Positions 23,445 to 31,322 of a DNA stretch of 64,000 nucleotides are shown piece after piece. The stretch spans positions 88,871 through 152,870 of the forward strand of contig JAAZYX010000033.1 in assembly GCA_014239435.1 (NCBI GenBank), in the 5' to 3' direction. The translations under genes were made by a program, and so were the position numbers. Each line of letters begins with the position of its first letter. The first letter of the stretch is position 1. This stretch comes from Fidelibacterota bacterium (GTDB lineage Bacteria > Fidelibacterota > Marinisomatia > Marinisomatales > TCS55). A model generated the notes under the pieces. The model worked only from the letters and a program-made list of their open reading frames with translations. It was not told where the DNA came from and did not search any database.

Positions 23445-24355
23445 GAGTCTTCCGAAATTTTATCTTCCTCTGATTCTTCTGCAGGAGATTCCTCAACCGG
23501 TTCTTCCGTAGAAACACTTTCTTCTGCAACTGCTTCAGGTTCATCAGCCGTTTCAGCTTTTTCTTCAGCCGCCTTAGCGGGTTCTTCTGATTCGGCGTCT
23601 GCCTGCTTTGCTTCTGGTTTCTCCGATTCGGACGATGAGGCTCCATTGGCAGAAGGTTCCGCAACTTCCTTACTATCACCTTCTCTCACCGCAATAATTT
23701 CATCTGCGATTGCACCGACAATCAGCTGAATGGTGCGAATGGAATCGTCATTGCCTGGAATGGGATACGGAACAATATTGGGATCGGTGTTGCTGTCAAT
23801 AAGTGCAACAATCGGAATTTCCAGCCGTTTGGCTTCTTTGATGGCGGTAGTTTCATATTTTCCATCCACAATCACAATAAGGTCCGGAAGCCGTTTCATA
23901 TCTTTTATGCCTCTATGCTGGTCAGCAAGCTTGATGCGCTCACGATTAAGCATCTGTACTTCCTTTTTCGTCAGATTTTCGTAAATGCTGGATCCTTCTT
24001 TTTCAAGAAGCTGAAGCCGCTTAATACTTTTGCGAATGGTTGAAAAATTGGTCAGCGTTCCGCCGAGCCAGCGTTCCACCACATAAAACATACCGCATCT
24101 ATCGGCTTCTTCCTGAACTATATCACGCGCGGCTTTTTTCGTCCCGACGAACAGCACTTCGCCGTTTCGCTTAACTATGGTCCGAATCAATTCGCGGGCG
24201 TTATCAAGGCATTTGATCGTTTCTTGAAGATTGATGATGTAAACACCATTTTTTTCCATAAGGATAAACGGCTTAAAACTAGGATGCCACTTGCGGGTAA
24301 CGTGCCCGAAATGGGCGCCGGTGGCTAAAAGGTCTTCAAATTTAATTTCTGGCAT
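23441..24355 (-). CDS. rpsB: 30S ribosomal protein S2 with a long acidic tail
   Basis: ATG 24355 gives MPEIKFEDLLATGAHFGHVTR, the usual S2 start. Residues 1-227 are the conserved S2 fold, with WLGGTLTNFSTIRKSI and PIVALIDSNTDPNIV. From about residue 228 to 304 there is an unusual 77-residue tail made almost only of Glu, Ala, Ser, Pro, Lys and Asp, with repeated EEP/AEES patterns and a strong net negative charge. S2 is normally 230-260 residues. The tail is in frame up to the coupled tsf start and looks intact, not a frameshift. Its function is unknown. Confidence 0.95.
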   Translation of the reverse strand: MPEIKFEDLLATGAHFGHVTRKWHPSFKPFILMEKNGVYIINLQETIKCLDNARELIRTIVKRNGEVLFVGTKKAARDIVQEEADRCGMFYVVERWLGGTLTNFSTIRKSIKRLQLLEKEGSSIYENLTKKEVQMLNRERIKLADQHRGIKDMKRLPDLIVIVDGKYETTAIKEAKRLEIPIVALIDSNTDPNIVPYPIPGNDDSIRTIQLIVGAIADEIIAVREGDSKEVAEPSANGASSSESEKPEAKQADAESEEPAKAAEEKAETADEPEAVAEESVSTEEPVEESPAEESEEDKISEDS

Positions 24356-24356
24356 A

Positions 24357-24749
24357 TTATCTCTTCGAAAATTGGAATCGTTTGCGGGCGCCGGGCTGTC
24401 CGTATTTTTTGCGTTCCACAACACGGGCGTCGCGTGTCAGGAAACCGGCTTTTTTCAGCGCGGGGCGATACGATGGGGTTATTGCAATCAGGGCTCGCGC
24501 GATGCCGAGCCTTAGCGCGCCCGCCTGTCCTGTTAGTCCTCCGCCATATACTTTCGCGTTTATATCAAATGAACCTGCAGCTTCCACTTCCACCAGCGGC
24601 TGAGAAACAATCGTTGCCAACACATCCCTGCAGAGATAATCTTTGTAAGGTTGTCCGTTAACAGAAATATCACCTTTCCCGGGTGAAAGATAGACTCGGG
24701 CTACGGATCGCTTCCGTCTTCCGATAGCTACATGGGTATTTTCTGACAT
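24357..24749 (-). CDS. rpsI: 30S ribosomal protein S9
   Basis: 130 residues, starting AIGRRKRSVARVYLSPGKG and ending in the conserved KRFQFSKR tail that reaches the P-site tRNA. GGGLTGQAGALRLGIARAL is the central signature. Its start overlaps the rplM stop (TAATG). Confidence 0.98.
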   Translation of the reverse strand: MSENTHVAIGRRKRSVARVYLSPGKGDISVNGQPYKDYLCRDVLATIVSQPLVEVEAAGSFDINAKVYGGGLTGQAGALRLGIARALIAITPSYRPALKKAGFLTRDARVVERKKYGQPGARKRFQFSKR

Positions 24750-25177
24750 TAAATCTCCAACGGTTTTGGGTTTTGGGCTGCGTGCGGATGCTCTTCGCCG
24801 GCATACACTTTTAAATGGGACATCAGTTGCCGTCCTAGCCGGTTTTTCGGTAGCATGCCTTTTACTGCGCTTGTGATAATTCTGTCAGGATGTGTTTTCA
24901 TCATCTGCTGAAAATCTGTAAAAGTCGTCGCGCCGGGATAACCTGAATGTTTAAAATATTCTTTCTTGGTTTCCTTGTTCCCGGAAACCGTGATTTTTTC
25001 GGCATTAACGACCACCACAAAATCCCCCATGTTCAAATGTGGGCTGAAGGTGGGTTTATGTTTGCCTCTCAGGATCTGTGCGACTTCGCTAGAAAACCGG
25101 CCGAGAGTTTTCCCGGCGGCGTCGGCGATGAACCAGTCCCGCGTTATTTCATGTGCTTTAAGTGTTTTTGTTTTCAT
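24749..25177 (-). CDS. rplM: 50S ribosomal protein L13
   Basis: 142 residues with the L13 signatures WFIADAAGKTLGRFSSEVAQILRGKHKP, GDFVVVVNAEKI and GMLPKNRLGRQ. It is the first gene of the operon that runs through frr. A candidate promoter lies just upstream. Confidence 0.98.
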   Translation of the reverse strand: MKTKTLKAHEITRDWFIADAAGKTLGRFSSEVAQILRGKHKPTFSPHLNMGDFVVVVNAEKITVSGNKETKKEYFKHSGYPGATTFTDFQQMMKTHPDRIITSAVKGMLPKNRLGRQLMSHLKVYAGEEHPHAAQNPKPLEI

Positions 25178-25203
25178 GATTTTCTCATCGAAAAAAGCTG
25201 ACG

Positions 25204-25232
25204 AAATTAGAGCAATAAATATTCAGGTTCAA
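25204..25232 (-). promoter_or_regulatory. Candidate promoter of the rplM operon
   Basis: On the minus strand, TTGAAC (25227-25232), a 17-base spacer and TAATTT (25204-25209) lie about 27 bases upstream of the rplM start, within the gap after pyrC. The match is moderate. Confidence 0.4.
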
Positions 25233-25264
25233 ATAAAATTACAAGAAAATATTTTTTACATTAA

Positions 25265-26554
25265 TTATAGTACCGTCATGTTTCCGCGAACGAGCGTTGC
25301 GTTCACTTTTCCGATAAAGGATTCTCCCGTAAACGGTGAATTAAGCGAACGTGAATAAATGGAATCCTCGTCGAACACCCAGGTTTCATCCGGACTTAAA
25401 ATGGTCAATTCCGCCTCGGTTCCTTCCTGAAATAAGTCCGTATCAAATCCCATCAGTTTCCTTGGGTTTACGGTCAAAAGTGCGATGAAATCCAACAGAG
25501 AAACATTTTTTTCTTTTTTCAGAATCGTATTTACAGCCGCAAAACACGATTCCAGACCAATCATTCCAAAGGGTGCATTCGTAAAGGTGGCTTCCTTTTC
25601 TTCTATTGTATGCGGCGCATGATCCGTAGCGATACAGTCAATGGTTCCGGAAGTTATGCCTTTCACCAGCGTTTTACGATCCGCTTCACTCCTGAGTGGC
25701 GGCGCTACTTTGAAATGGGTATTGTAGGAAACCAATGCTTCGTCATTGAAATACAGATGATGAGGCGTCACTTCGGCAGTCACCGAAGCGCCGTTCTTTT
25801 TTGCCGCGGCTACGTGGGTCACACTTTCCTTTGTGCTGACATGTGGAATGTGAACGGCAGCTCCGGACAGTCGGGCCAGTTCAATGTCTCGAAAAACCAT
25901 CATGGATTCAGCCAAAAACGTATTTCCGTCCAAGCCGAGCTTTAACGACATTTCTCCTTCATTCATAATGCCGTCATCCCGTAAATCAAGATCTTCCGCA
26001 TGATTGATAATGGGTTTTTTCAGCATGGACGCGTATTCCAAAGCCCTGCGCATCACTGCAGCATTTGCGATAGGCAATCCGTCATCGCTGAATGCAACAG
26101 CGCCTTCGCGCACCATAGCCGCCATTTCCGTTAATTCCATACCCTTTTGGCCTTTCGTAACAGCACCAATGGGGTGGATATGGATCGGGCAGTCTGCCGC
26201 TTTTTCTGTAATAAAGCGAATAGATTCAGGCGAATCCAGAGGCGGATTGGTGTTCGGCATAACGCACACTCTGGTAAAACCACCGGCAAGCGCAGCTCGT
26301 GAGCCGGTCGCAAGCGTTTCCTTGTCTTCTCTTCCCGGCTCGCGGAAATGAACATGCACATCGCAAAATCCATGCGTTATTACTTTTCCGGTGCAATCCA
26401 ATACTTCTGCTGATTTTGGTGCCTTAGGTTTTCCGATAGATTTTATCTTTCCGTTTTCAATAATAATATCTTTTTTAGAAGACGTTCCTTTTAGCGGATC
26501 CAATACAGTTCCGTTTTTCAGCAATAATACCTTTGGCATTTTCCGCGTCTTCAT
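25265..26554 (-). CDS. pyrC: Dihydroorotase
   Basis: 429 residues of the multidomain-type (class I) dihydroorotase. The metal site is HGFCDVHVHFREPG (about 61-74), with MPNTNPPLDS, a later Lys/His set in HITAEVTPHHL-like VTAEVTPHHLYF, and IATDHAPHT (catalytic Asp). It cyclises carbamoyl aspartate to dihydroorotate. Its start overlaps the pyrB stop (ATGA), so pyrB and pyrC are coupled. Confidence 0.96.
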   Translation of the reverse strand: MKTRKMPKVLLLKNGTVLDPLKGTSSKKDIIIENGKIKSIGKPKAPKSAEVLDCTGKVITHGFCDVHVHFREPGREDKETLATGSRAALAGGFTRVCVMPNTNPPLDSPESIRFITEKAADCPIHIHPIGAVTKGQKGMELTEMAAMVREGAVAFSDDGLPIANAAVMRRALEYASMLKKPIINHAEDLDLRDDGIMNEGEMSLKLGLDGNTFLAESMMVFRDIELARLSGAAVHIPHVSTKESVTHVAAAKKNGASVTAEVTPHHLYFNDEALVSYNTHFKVAPPLRSEADRKTLVKGITSGTIDCIATDHAPHTIEEKEATFTNAPFGMIGLESCFAAVNTILKKEKNVSLLDFIALLTVNPRKLMGFDTDLFQEGTEAELTILSPDETWVFDEDSIYSRSLNSPFTGESFIGKVNATLVRGNMTVL

Positions 26555-27477
26555 TCTTCCGCCTTTCCGCCCAACAGCAAATATAAAATGGCCATCCGCG
26601 AAGCGACGCCGTTCAAAACCTGATCCAAAATTATGGCCTGTTTACTGTCGGCAACGGCGCTATCAATTTCGATACCGCGGTTCATCGGCCCCGGATGCAT
26701 AATAATGAGCTCTTTTCCATGGCGATCCAATCGTTCGGTATTTACGCCGAACAGATTCCGATATTCTCTCACGGACGGAAACAGACCAACACCCATTCGT
26801 TCCATCTGGATACGCAGAATATTCAACGCGTCTGCCCATTCGAACACTGCATCCAAATCGTGGCTCACCTTTACCCCGAGTGTTTCGATGTGGGGCGGGA
26901 TCAGTGTCGGCGGGCCGCAGACGGTTACATTCGCACCGAGCGCGGTCAATCCGTAAATATTACTGAGCGCCACGCGGCTGTGAGAAATATCACCTACGAG
27001 CGCCACATTCAATCCCTTTATTTTTCCGAAGACTTCCTGTAGACTCATCATGTCCAAAATCGCCTGAGTCGGATGCTCGTGTTTTCCGTCGCCTGCATTG
27101 ATGACAACGGCATCTACGTGTTTCGTTAAATGCAGAGGCGCTCCCGGATCCGGATGCCGCATGACGACCGCATCAATTTTCATGGCTTCGATATTTTGCG
27201 CCGTATCTTTAAAGCTTTCACCTTTTTTAAGGCTGGATGTGGATGCCGAAAAATTCACCGTATCGGCACTGAGTCTTTTTTGGGCGAGTTCAAAACTGAT
27301 ACGGGTCCGCGTGGAATTTTCGAAGAATAGGTTTACGATAGTTTTCCCCTGAAGCGACGGCACCTTTTTTATTGGACGGTCCAGCACTTCTCGGAAAGAA
27401 AATGCCGTATCAATAATCGTTTTAATATCCTGCGCCGGATACCCTTCGAGCCCAAGTAAATGTTTCTGTTTAAGCAT
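26551..27477 (-). CDS. pyrB: Aspartate carbamoyltransferase catalytic subunit
   Basis: 308 residues from ATG 27477, which overlaps the end of pyrR by 8 bases. The carbamoyl-phosphate motif FFENSTRTRISFE lies near 54-66, then HPDPGAPLHL, HPTQAILDM and the Asp-binding MHPGPMNRG. No regulatory chain (pyrI) is seen in the window, so this is probably the unregulated enzyme type, controlled instead by PyrR at the RNA level. Confidence 0.97.
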   Translation of the reverse strand: MLKQKHLLGLEGYPAQDIKTIIDTAFSFREVLDRPIKKVPSLQGKTIVNLFFENSTRTRISFELAQKRLSADTVNFSASTSSLKKGESFKDTAQNIEAMKIDAVVMRHPDPGAPLHLTKHVDAVVINAGDGKHEHPTQAILDMMSLQEVFGKIKGLNVALVGDISHSRVALSNIYGLTALGANVTVCGPPTLIPPHIETLGVKVSHDLDAVFEWADALNILRIQMERMGVGLFPSVREYRNLFGVNTERLDRHGKELIIMHPGPMNRGIEIDSAVADSKQAIILDQVLNGVASRMAILYLLLGGKAEE

Positions 27478-28030
27478 CCGAATCTTCCTTGAAGGAAAGC
27501 AGGACAATCGCATCTTTTCCGTCCACTTCCTTTAGCAAAACGCTTACGTGTTCTCCTTCGCTCGTTGGAATATTTTTGCCGACATAATCTCCGCGAATCG
27601 GGATTTCACGATGGCCGCGATCCACCAGAACGCAGAGCTGGATTTTTGCCGGCCGGCCGTAAGTAAACAGTTCATCCATCGCGGCGCGGATGGTTCTGCC
27701 GGTGAATAATACATCATCAACAAGAACGACCGTTTTATCATCAATGGAAACGGGAATGTCCGATCCCTTCACCTGAGGCACAACCAGCCGTTCGCGGAAA
27801 TCATCCCTGTGAAAGGTAATATCCACTTCTCCGAGTGGAATATCCGCTGACGCGCTTTTTTGAAGTATCGAATGCACCCGCTTCGAAAGCGGTTCGCCTC
27901 GGGTTTGGATGCCGATCAATACCAGATCACCTGCATTTCGATTCCCCTCCAATATTTCATGGCTGAGGCGGGTGACCATCTTTTTAATGTCCGTCTCATC
28001 GAACAGTAGTTTTTGTTTCGGTTTTGTCAT
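27470..28030 (-). CDS. pyrR: Bifunctional PyrR regulator/uracil phosphoribosyltransferase
   Basis: 186 residues from ATG 28030 (MTKPKQKLL, GGGA 8 bases upstream). A longer frame to 28075 would overlap the attenuator hairpin and is rejected; ATG 28036 is possible. The PRPP loop VVLVDDVLFTGRT and the RNA/uracil-binding VDRGHREIPIRGDYVGKNIPT are typical of PyrR. With UMP bound, PyrR binds the pyr leader RNA and favours termination. Its own leader carries such an element, so the pyrRBC unit is self-regulated. Confidence 0.96.
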   Translation of the reverse strand: MTKPKQKLLFDETDIKKMVTRLSHEILEGNRNAGDLVLIGIQTRGEPLSKRVHSILQKSASADIPLGEVDITFHRDDFRERLVVPQVKGSDIPVSIDDKTVVLVDDVLFTGRTIRAAMDELFTYGRPAKIQLCVLVDRGHREIPIRGDYVGKNIPTSEGEHVSVLLKEVDGKDAIVLLSFKEDSDA

Positions 28031-28039
28031 ACGCATTTT

Positions 28040-28150
28040 CCCAATAAAAAACCCCCGGGCAGCTGCGATCCGCACTTCGCGGAAGACAGAGACGGAGGTC
28101 TCATTTGCTGCCCTTTCCGTCTCACAGGACTGGTTTAAAGGGTCATTCTA
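28040..28150 (-). promoter_or_regulatory. PyrR-binding RNA and attenuator of pyrRBC
   Basis: On the minus strand the leader starts with a hairpin CCCTTT...AAAGGG (28142-28111), whose loop ACCAGTCCTGTGAGACGG resembles the PyrR anti-antiterminator consensus (AGTCCnGnGAGnC). It overlaps GGGCAGC (28113-28107), which can pair with GCTGCCC (28063-28057), followed by GGGGG and a T-run: an intrinsic terminator. Between them are two small stems (GAGAC/GTCTC and CCGC/GCGG). A -10-like TAGAAT (28150-28145) sits just upstream. Confidence 0.82.
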
Positions 28151-28181
28151 GCGCGGAATTTAATACAACAAAGTGAAAAGC

Positions 28182-29120
28182 CTATAACGGATTAAGGGGT
28201 GAGTAATTGGGAATGATTGCATCCGCTATTTCCGCTTCATCCGAAAAATCTTCAGGATTCACTTCCAAATCAATTGCTTCATTCCGGAACCACGTCCGCT
28301 GACGTTTCGCATACTGGCGTGTTCGAATCACAATGTCCTCTTCCATATCTTCTCTTGTCATAGTTCCGTCCAAATACTGCAGAATCTGCCGGTATCCGAT
28401 GGAATCCAGCGCATGCACATTTTCCCTTCCGTATTTTTCTTCAAGCTGCTGTGTCTCTTCAATCCACCCTGACGAAAGCATATGTTTTGTACGCTCACGA
28501 ATACGTTTTTCCAAAATATCAGCCGGAACAGAAATCATTACTGCGAACGAGTTCAGCTTTGGCTCTGCTGAATCATCCTGTTTCTGAAAATGTACAGAAG
28601 GCGGTGTACCGGTGGATTCATAAATCTCAAGCGCACGGACAAGGCGTTTTCGGTTATTCGGATGGACAATTTCTGCATAGTCTGGGTCAATTATTTTGAG
28701 GCGGTCCAGCATCGGTTTATATCCCGACATATCGTATTCCGCTTCGAGCTTTTCCCGAATCGTTTCATCGGTTACACTGCCTTCGAAAATACCCGTAGTC
28801 AGCGCTCGGAAGTACAGTCCCGATCCTCCGCAGATAACCGCCTGTTTTCCCTGCATTTCTATAGTGTCTTTCGCCTCCAACACAAGTTCGGCATATTCGC
28901 CGGCCGATACCGGCTCCGTCGGTTCACGGATGCCGATGAGATGATGCGGAATTCCCTGCCGATCTTGCTCTGATGGCTGCGCGGTACCGATCGGCATATC
29001 CTTGTAAATCTGCCGGGAATCAAGGCCGATAATTTCACCATCCAGCTTTTTGGCAAGCGCAACCGCTATGGCCGATTTTCCGGAAGCCGTGGGGCCAAGA
29101 ATAGATATTATTATTTTCAT
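28182..29120 (-). CDS. miaA: tRNA dimethylallyltransferase
   Basis: 312 residues with Walker A GPTASGKSA (9-17), the DSRQIYKDMPIGTAQPS signature, GGSGLYFRAL and the C-terminal RTRQYAKRQRTWFRN. It transfers dimethylallyl to A37 of tRNAs that read U-starting codons. The gene follows mutL, a common pairing, though 425 bases separate them here. The stop is TAG. Confidence 0.97.
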   Translation of the reverse strand: MKIIISILGPTASGKSAIAVALAKKLDGEIIGLDSRQIYKDMPIGTAQPSEQDRQGIPHHLIGIREPTEPVSAGEYAELVLEAKDTIEMQGKQAVICGGSGLYFRALTTGIFEGSVTDETIREKLEAEYDMSGYKPMLDRLKIIDPDYAEIVHPNNRKRLVRALEIYESTGTPPSVHFQKQDDSAEPKLNSFAVMISVPADILEKRIRERTKHMLSSGWIEETQQLEEKYGRENVHALDSIGYRQILQYLDGTMTREDMEEDIVIRTRQYAKRQRTWFRNEAIDLEVNPEDFSDEAEIADAIIPNYSPLNPL

Positions 29121-29545
29121 TTTATTGCAACTTAACGTGCCGCAATCATCCTTGATTGCGGTTGAAATAACTTATTTTCATTTTTGATAGGACCAAGGCC
29201 AACCTGAAGCTTTTTTGATCAAATTTGCCTTTACAGTTAATTATGTAGTAGGCATTATTTTACTCATTATCGCTTTAATAATTTATGCATCTATTTATCA
29301 CAAATATGATTATCGAGCACGATTTCCACCCAACCCTCACTCCACCCCCGCCGATGGCGGGACAGGCGGACAGATGAGAAATAGGAATTATCAATGATGA
29401 ATGCATTAATTATTCACGATTGATAATTAAAATAATTCGGGAAGATTCTTCGTTAAATAAAAAAAAATTTGGGTTACGGTGCTTCATCATTCATCCAGCC
29501 CGTTACTCATGATAAAAGCCATTCCAGCGTATTCTTTATTAGACT
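29121..29545. other. Intergenic region between mutL and miaA
   Basis: A 425-base gap without a supported gene. It contains a perfect hairpin (29140-29161) in the miaA leader, a short G+C-rich inverted repeat (CCGCC-GAT-GGCGG, near 29347-29359) of the kind scattered between genes here, and AT-rich sequence. A TTG-started 60-codon plus-strand frame with a hydrophobic start is not supported. Confidence 0.5.
29140..29161 (-). promoter_or_regulatory. Perfect 9-bp hairpin in the miaA leader
   Basis: CCGCAATCA-TCCT-TGATTGCGG is a perfect inverted repeat, 20 bases upstream of the miaA start. No T-run follows it on the minus strand, so it is not a standard terminator for mutL. A leader RNA structure or operator is possible. 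Confidence 0.5.
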
Positions 29546-31273
29546 TTAGCTTCTTTCAAACCGCTGATCCAGTTCATCCAGCGAAAGCTGAATGATTACC
29601 GGGCGGCCGTGCGGACAGTAGTAGGGATGCTTGGTTCCGAAAAGCCGATTCACCAATGCTGACATTTCCTCATGCGTGAGCTGATCGCCGGCTTTTACCG
29701 CGGCGTGGCATGCGAAAGATGCCGCGAGCGCTTCCTGAAATGATGCGTATTTTTTCTGATATTCCTGATAATTATCAATCATTTCCCGGAGTACAGCTCG
29801 TTCTGCGCCCCACGCCATTTCGGACGGAATCGCTTCCATCATAACAGCTGTTTCACCGAATTCCTTCATTCTGAATCCCATTTTTTCAAGATAGGGCAGA
29901 ATTTCCAACAGCACGGAAAAATCATCGGGACTGAATTCCTGCACGTCCGGAAACAGCAGCGTTTGTGCCGCAAGTGCATCGCCATCAAATGCTGCAAGCG
30001 CCTCTTCAAAAAGAACGCGCTCATGCGCCACATGCTGATCTATGATGACGAGTCCGCTTTGAATCTGCGACACAATGTATTTTTTATGCACCTGCCACAT
30101 CGATTCAAAATCAAAGGGCTCTTCCGTGTCTTCTCCGCTGGCGAGATTGGAAGCATACGATTTGGCGCGGTCTAGTTTGGGCATGTCTGCAGGATCGCCA
30201 AACTTCAAGTTTGACTGATTTTCATGTTCTGCGGCACTCGGATTATCGAAAAATGAAAAACCCGGTTCCTGTGCAGAAAAATCCGGAATCGTAGATAATA
30301 TCGGTTCCAGCGCTTTTTCCGCAGCGGAACGAACAACATGGTAAAGCCGCCATTCGTCCTTGAACCGTACCTCCGTCTTCATAGGATGTACATTCACATC
30401 TACTTGATCAAAGGGTAATGATAAATTGATGACGAAGAAAGGGAATTCCCCGCGGTTCATCAGCGATTTGAACGCATTGTACACCGCTGAATTCATCATT
30501 CTGTTTTGGATAAATCGGCGATTCAAAAACAAATACTGCTCGCCCGGTTTTTTTCGCACCAGCGTAAGGTTGCCTACAAATCCCGTTACAAGGTAATCGC
30601 CTTTTGCCATGCTCACCGGCAAAATATTTTCTTTGTAGAGCGGATCGGTCACCGCTGAAATGCGATCTTCCAAGGATTCCGGTTTTAAGTCAAGAATCGG
30701 GCGATTGTCAGAAATCAGCTTAAAGCCGTTTTCGGGATACATGAGTGAAAACCGCCGCACCATATCTACAATTTTCCGGAATTCTGTTCGCGGTTTCTTC
30801 AAGAATTTTTTCCGCGCCGGCGTGTTGTAAAAAAGATTCCGAACGGTAATTTGAGTTCCCTGAACACTTGCAGCCGGTTCCAAATCGCCTGACAGTCCGT
30901 CTGATATTTTAAGGCTGTGCCCTTCCCCATTCACACATGAAGCCAACTCAAGTTCTGCAACAGCAGCAATGCTCGCGAGTCCCTCGCCTCGAAAACCGAG
31001 AGTTTGAATGTCAAACAAATCCTCTGCTTTGGTGATTTTACTCGTAGTGTACCGCTGCACCGCAAGCGTCATTTCTTTCGGCGGAATTCCAAATCCGTCA
31101 TCCGAAACCTGAATAAGTTTTTCTCCGGCTTGTTCCACAACAATAGTAATCTGTTTTCCTCCGGCATCGAGGCTGTTTTCCACCAATTCCTTCACAACAG
31201 ACGCCGGGCGTTCAACCACTTCGCCTGCGGCGATCTTGTTACGAAGGTCCTCTGTCAGCGGTTTAATCGGCAT
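29546..31273 (-). CDS. mutL: DNA mismatch repair protein MutL
   Basis: 575 residues. The N-terminal GHKL ATPase has IAAGEVVERPASVVKELVENSLDAG (about 11-35), DDGFGIP, TTSKI and GFRGEGLASIAAVA. The C-terminal half has a near-canonical metal-dependent endonuclease motif, DQHVAHERVLFEEAL, plus ACHAAVKA and CPHGRP. It is therefore probably a nicking MutL, as in bacteria without Dam/MutH. It lies 50 bases downstream of ftcD. Confidence 0.96.
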   Translation of the reverse strand: MPIKPLTEDLRNKIAAGEVVERPASVVKELVENSLDAGGKQITIVVEQAGEKLIQVSDDGFGIPPKEMTLAVQRYTTSKITKAEDLFDIQTLGFRGEGLASIAAVAELELASCVNGEGHSLKISDGLSGDLEPAASVQGTQITVRNLFYNTPARKKFLKKPRTEFRKIVDMVRRFSLMYPENGFKLISDNRPILDLKPESLEDRISAVTDPLYKENILPVSMAKGDYLVTGFVGNLTLVRKKPGEQYLFLNRRFIQNRMMNSAVYNAFKSLMNRGEFPFFVINLSLPFDQVDVNVHPMKTEVRFKDEWRLYHVVRSAAEKALEPILSTIPDFSAQEPGFSFFDNPSAAEHENQSNLKFGDPADMPKLDRAKSYASNLASGEDTEEPFDFESMWQVHKKYIVSQIQSGLVIIDQHVAHERVLFEEALAAFDGDALAAQTLLFPDVQEFSPDDFSVLLEILPYLEKMGFRMKEFGETAVMMEAIPSEMAWGAERAVLREMIDNYQEYQKKYASFQEALAASFACHAAVKAGDQLTHEEMSALVNRLFGTKHPYYCPHGRPVIIQLSLDELDQRFERS

Positions 31274-31322
31274 TGGCAGTATTTAGAAAAAAGGGTTGAA
31301 AGATTACAGTCATGCCAAATTC

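Noticed and set aside
28031-28075. Longer pyrR start at 28075
   Set aside because: It would place the attenuator terminator stem inside the coding region; ATG 28030 has better spacing from GGGA and gives the usual PyrR length.
29215-29397. Plus-strand 60-codon frame with a hydrophobic beginning between mutL and miaA
   Set aside because: It starts with TTG, lacks a ribosome site and runs into a G+C-rich intergenic repeat; composition of the second half is not protein-like.
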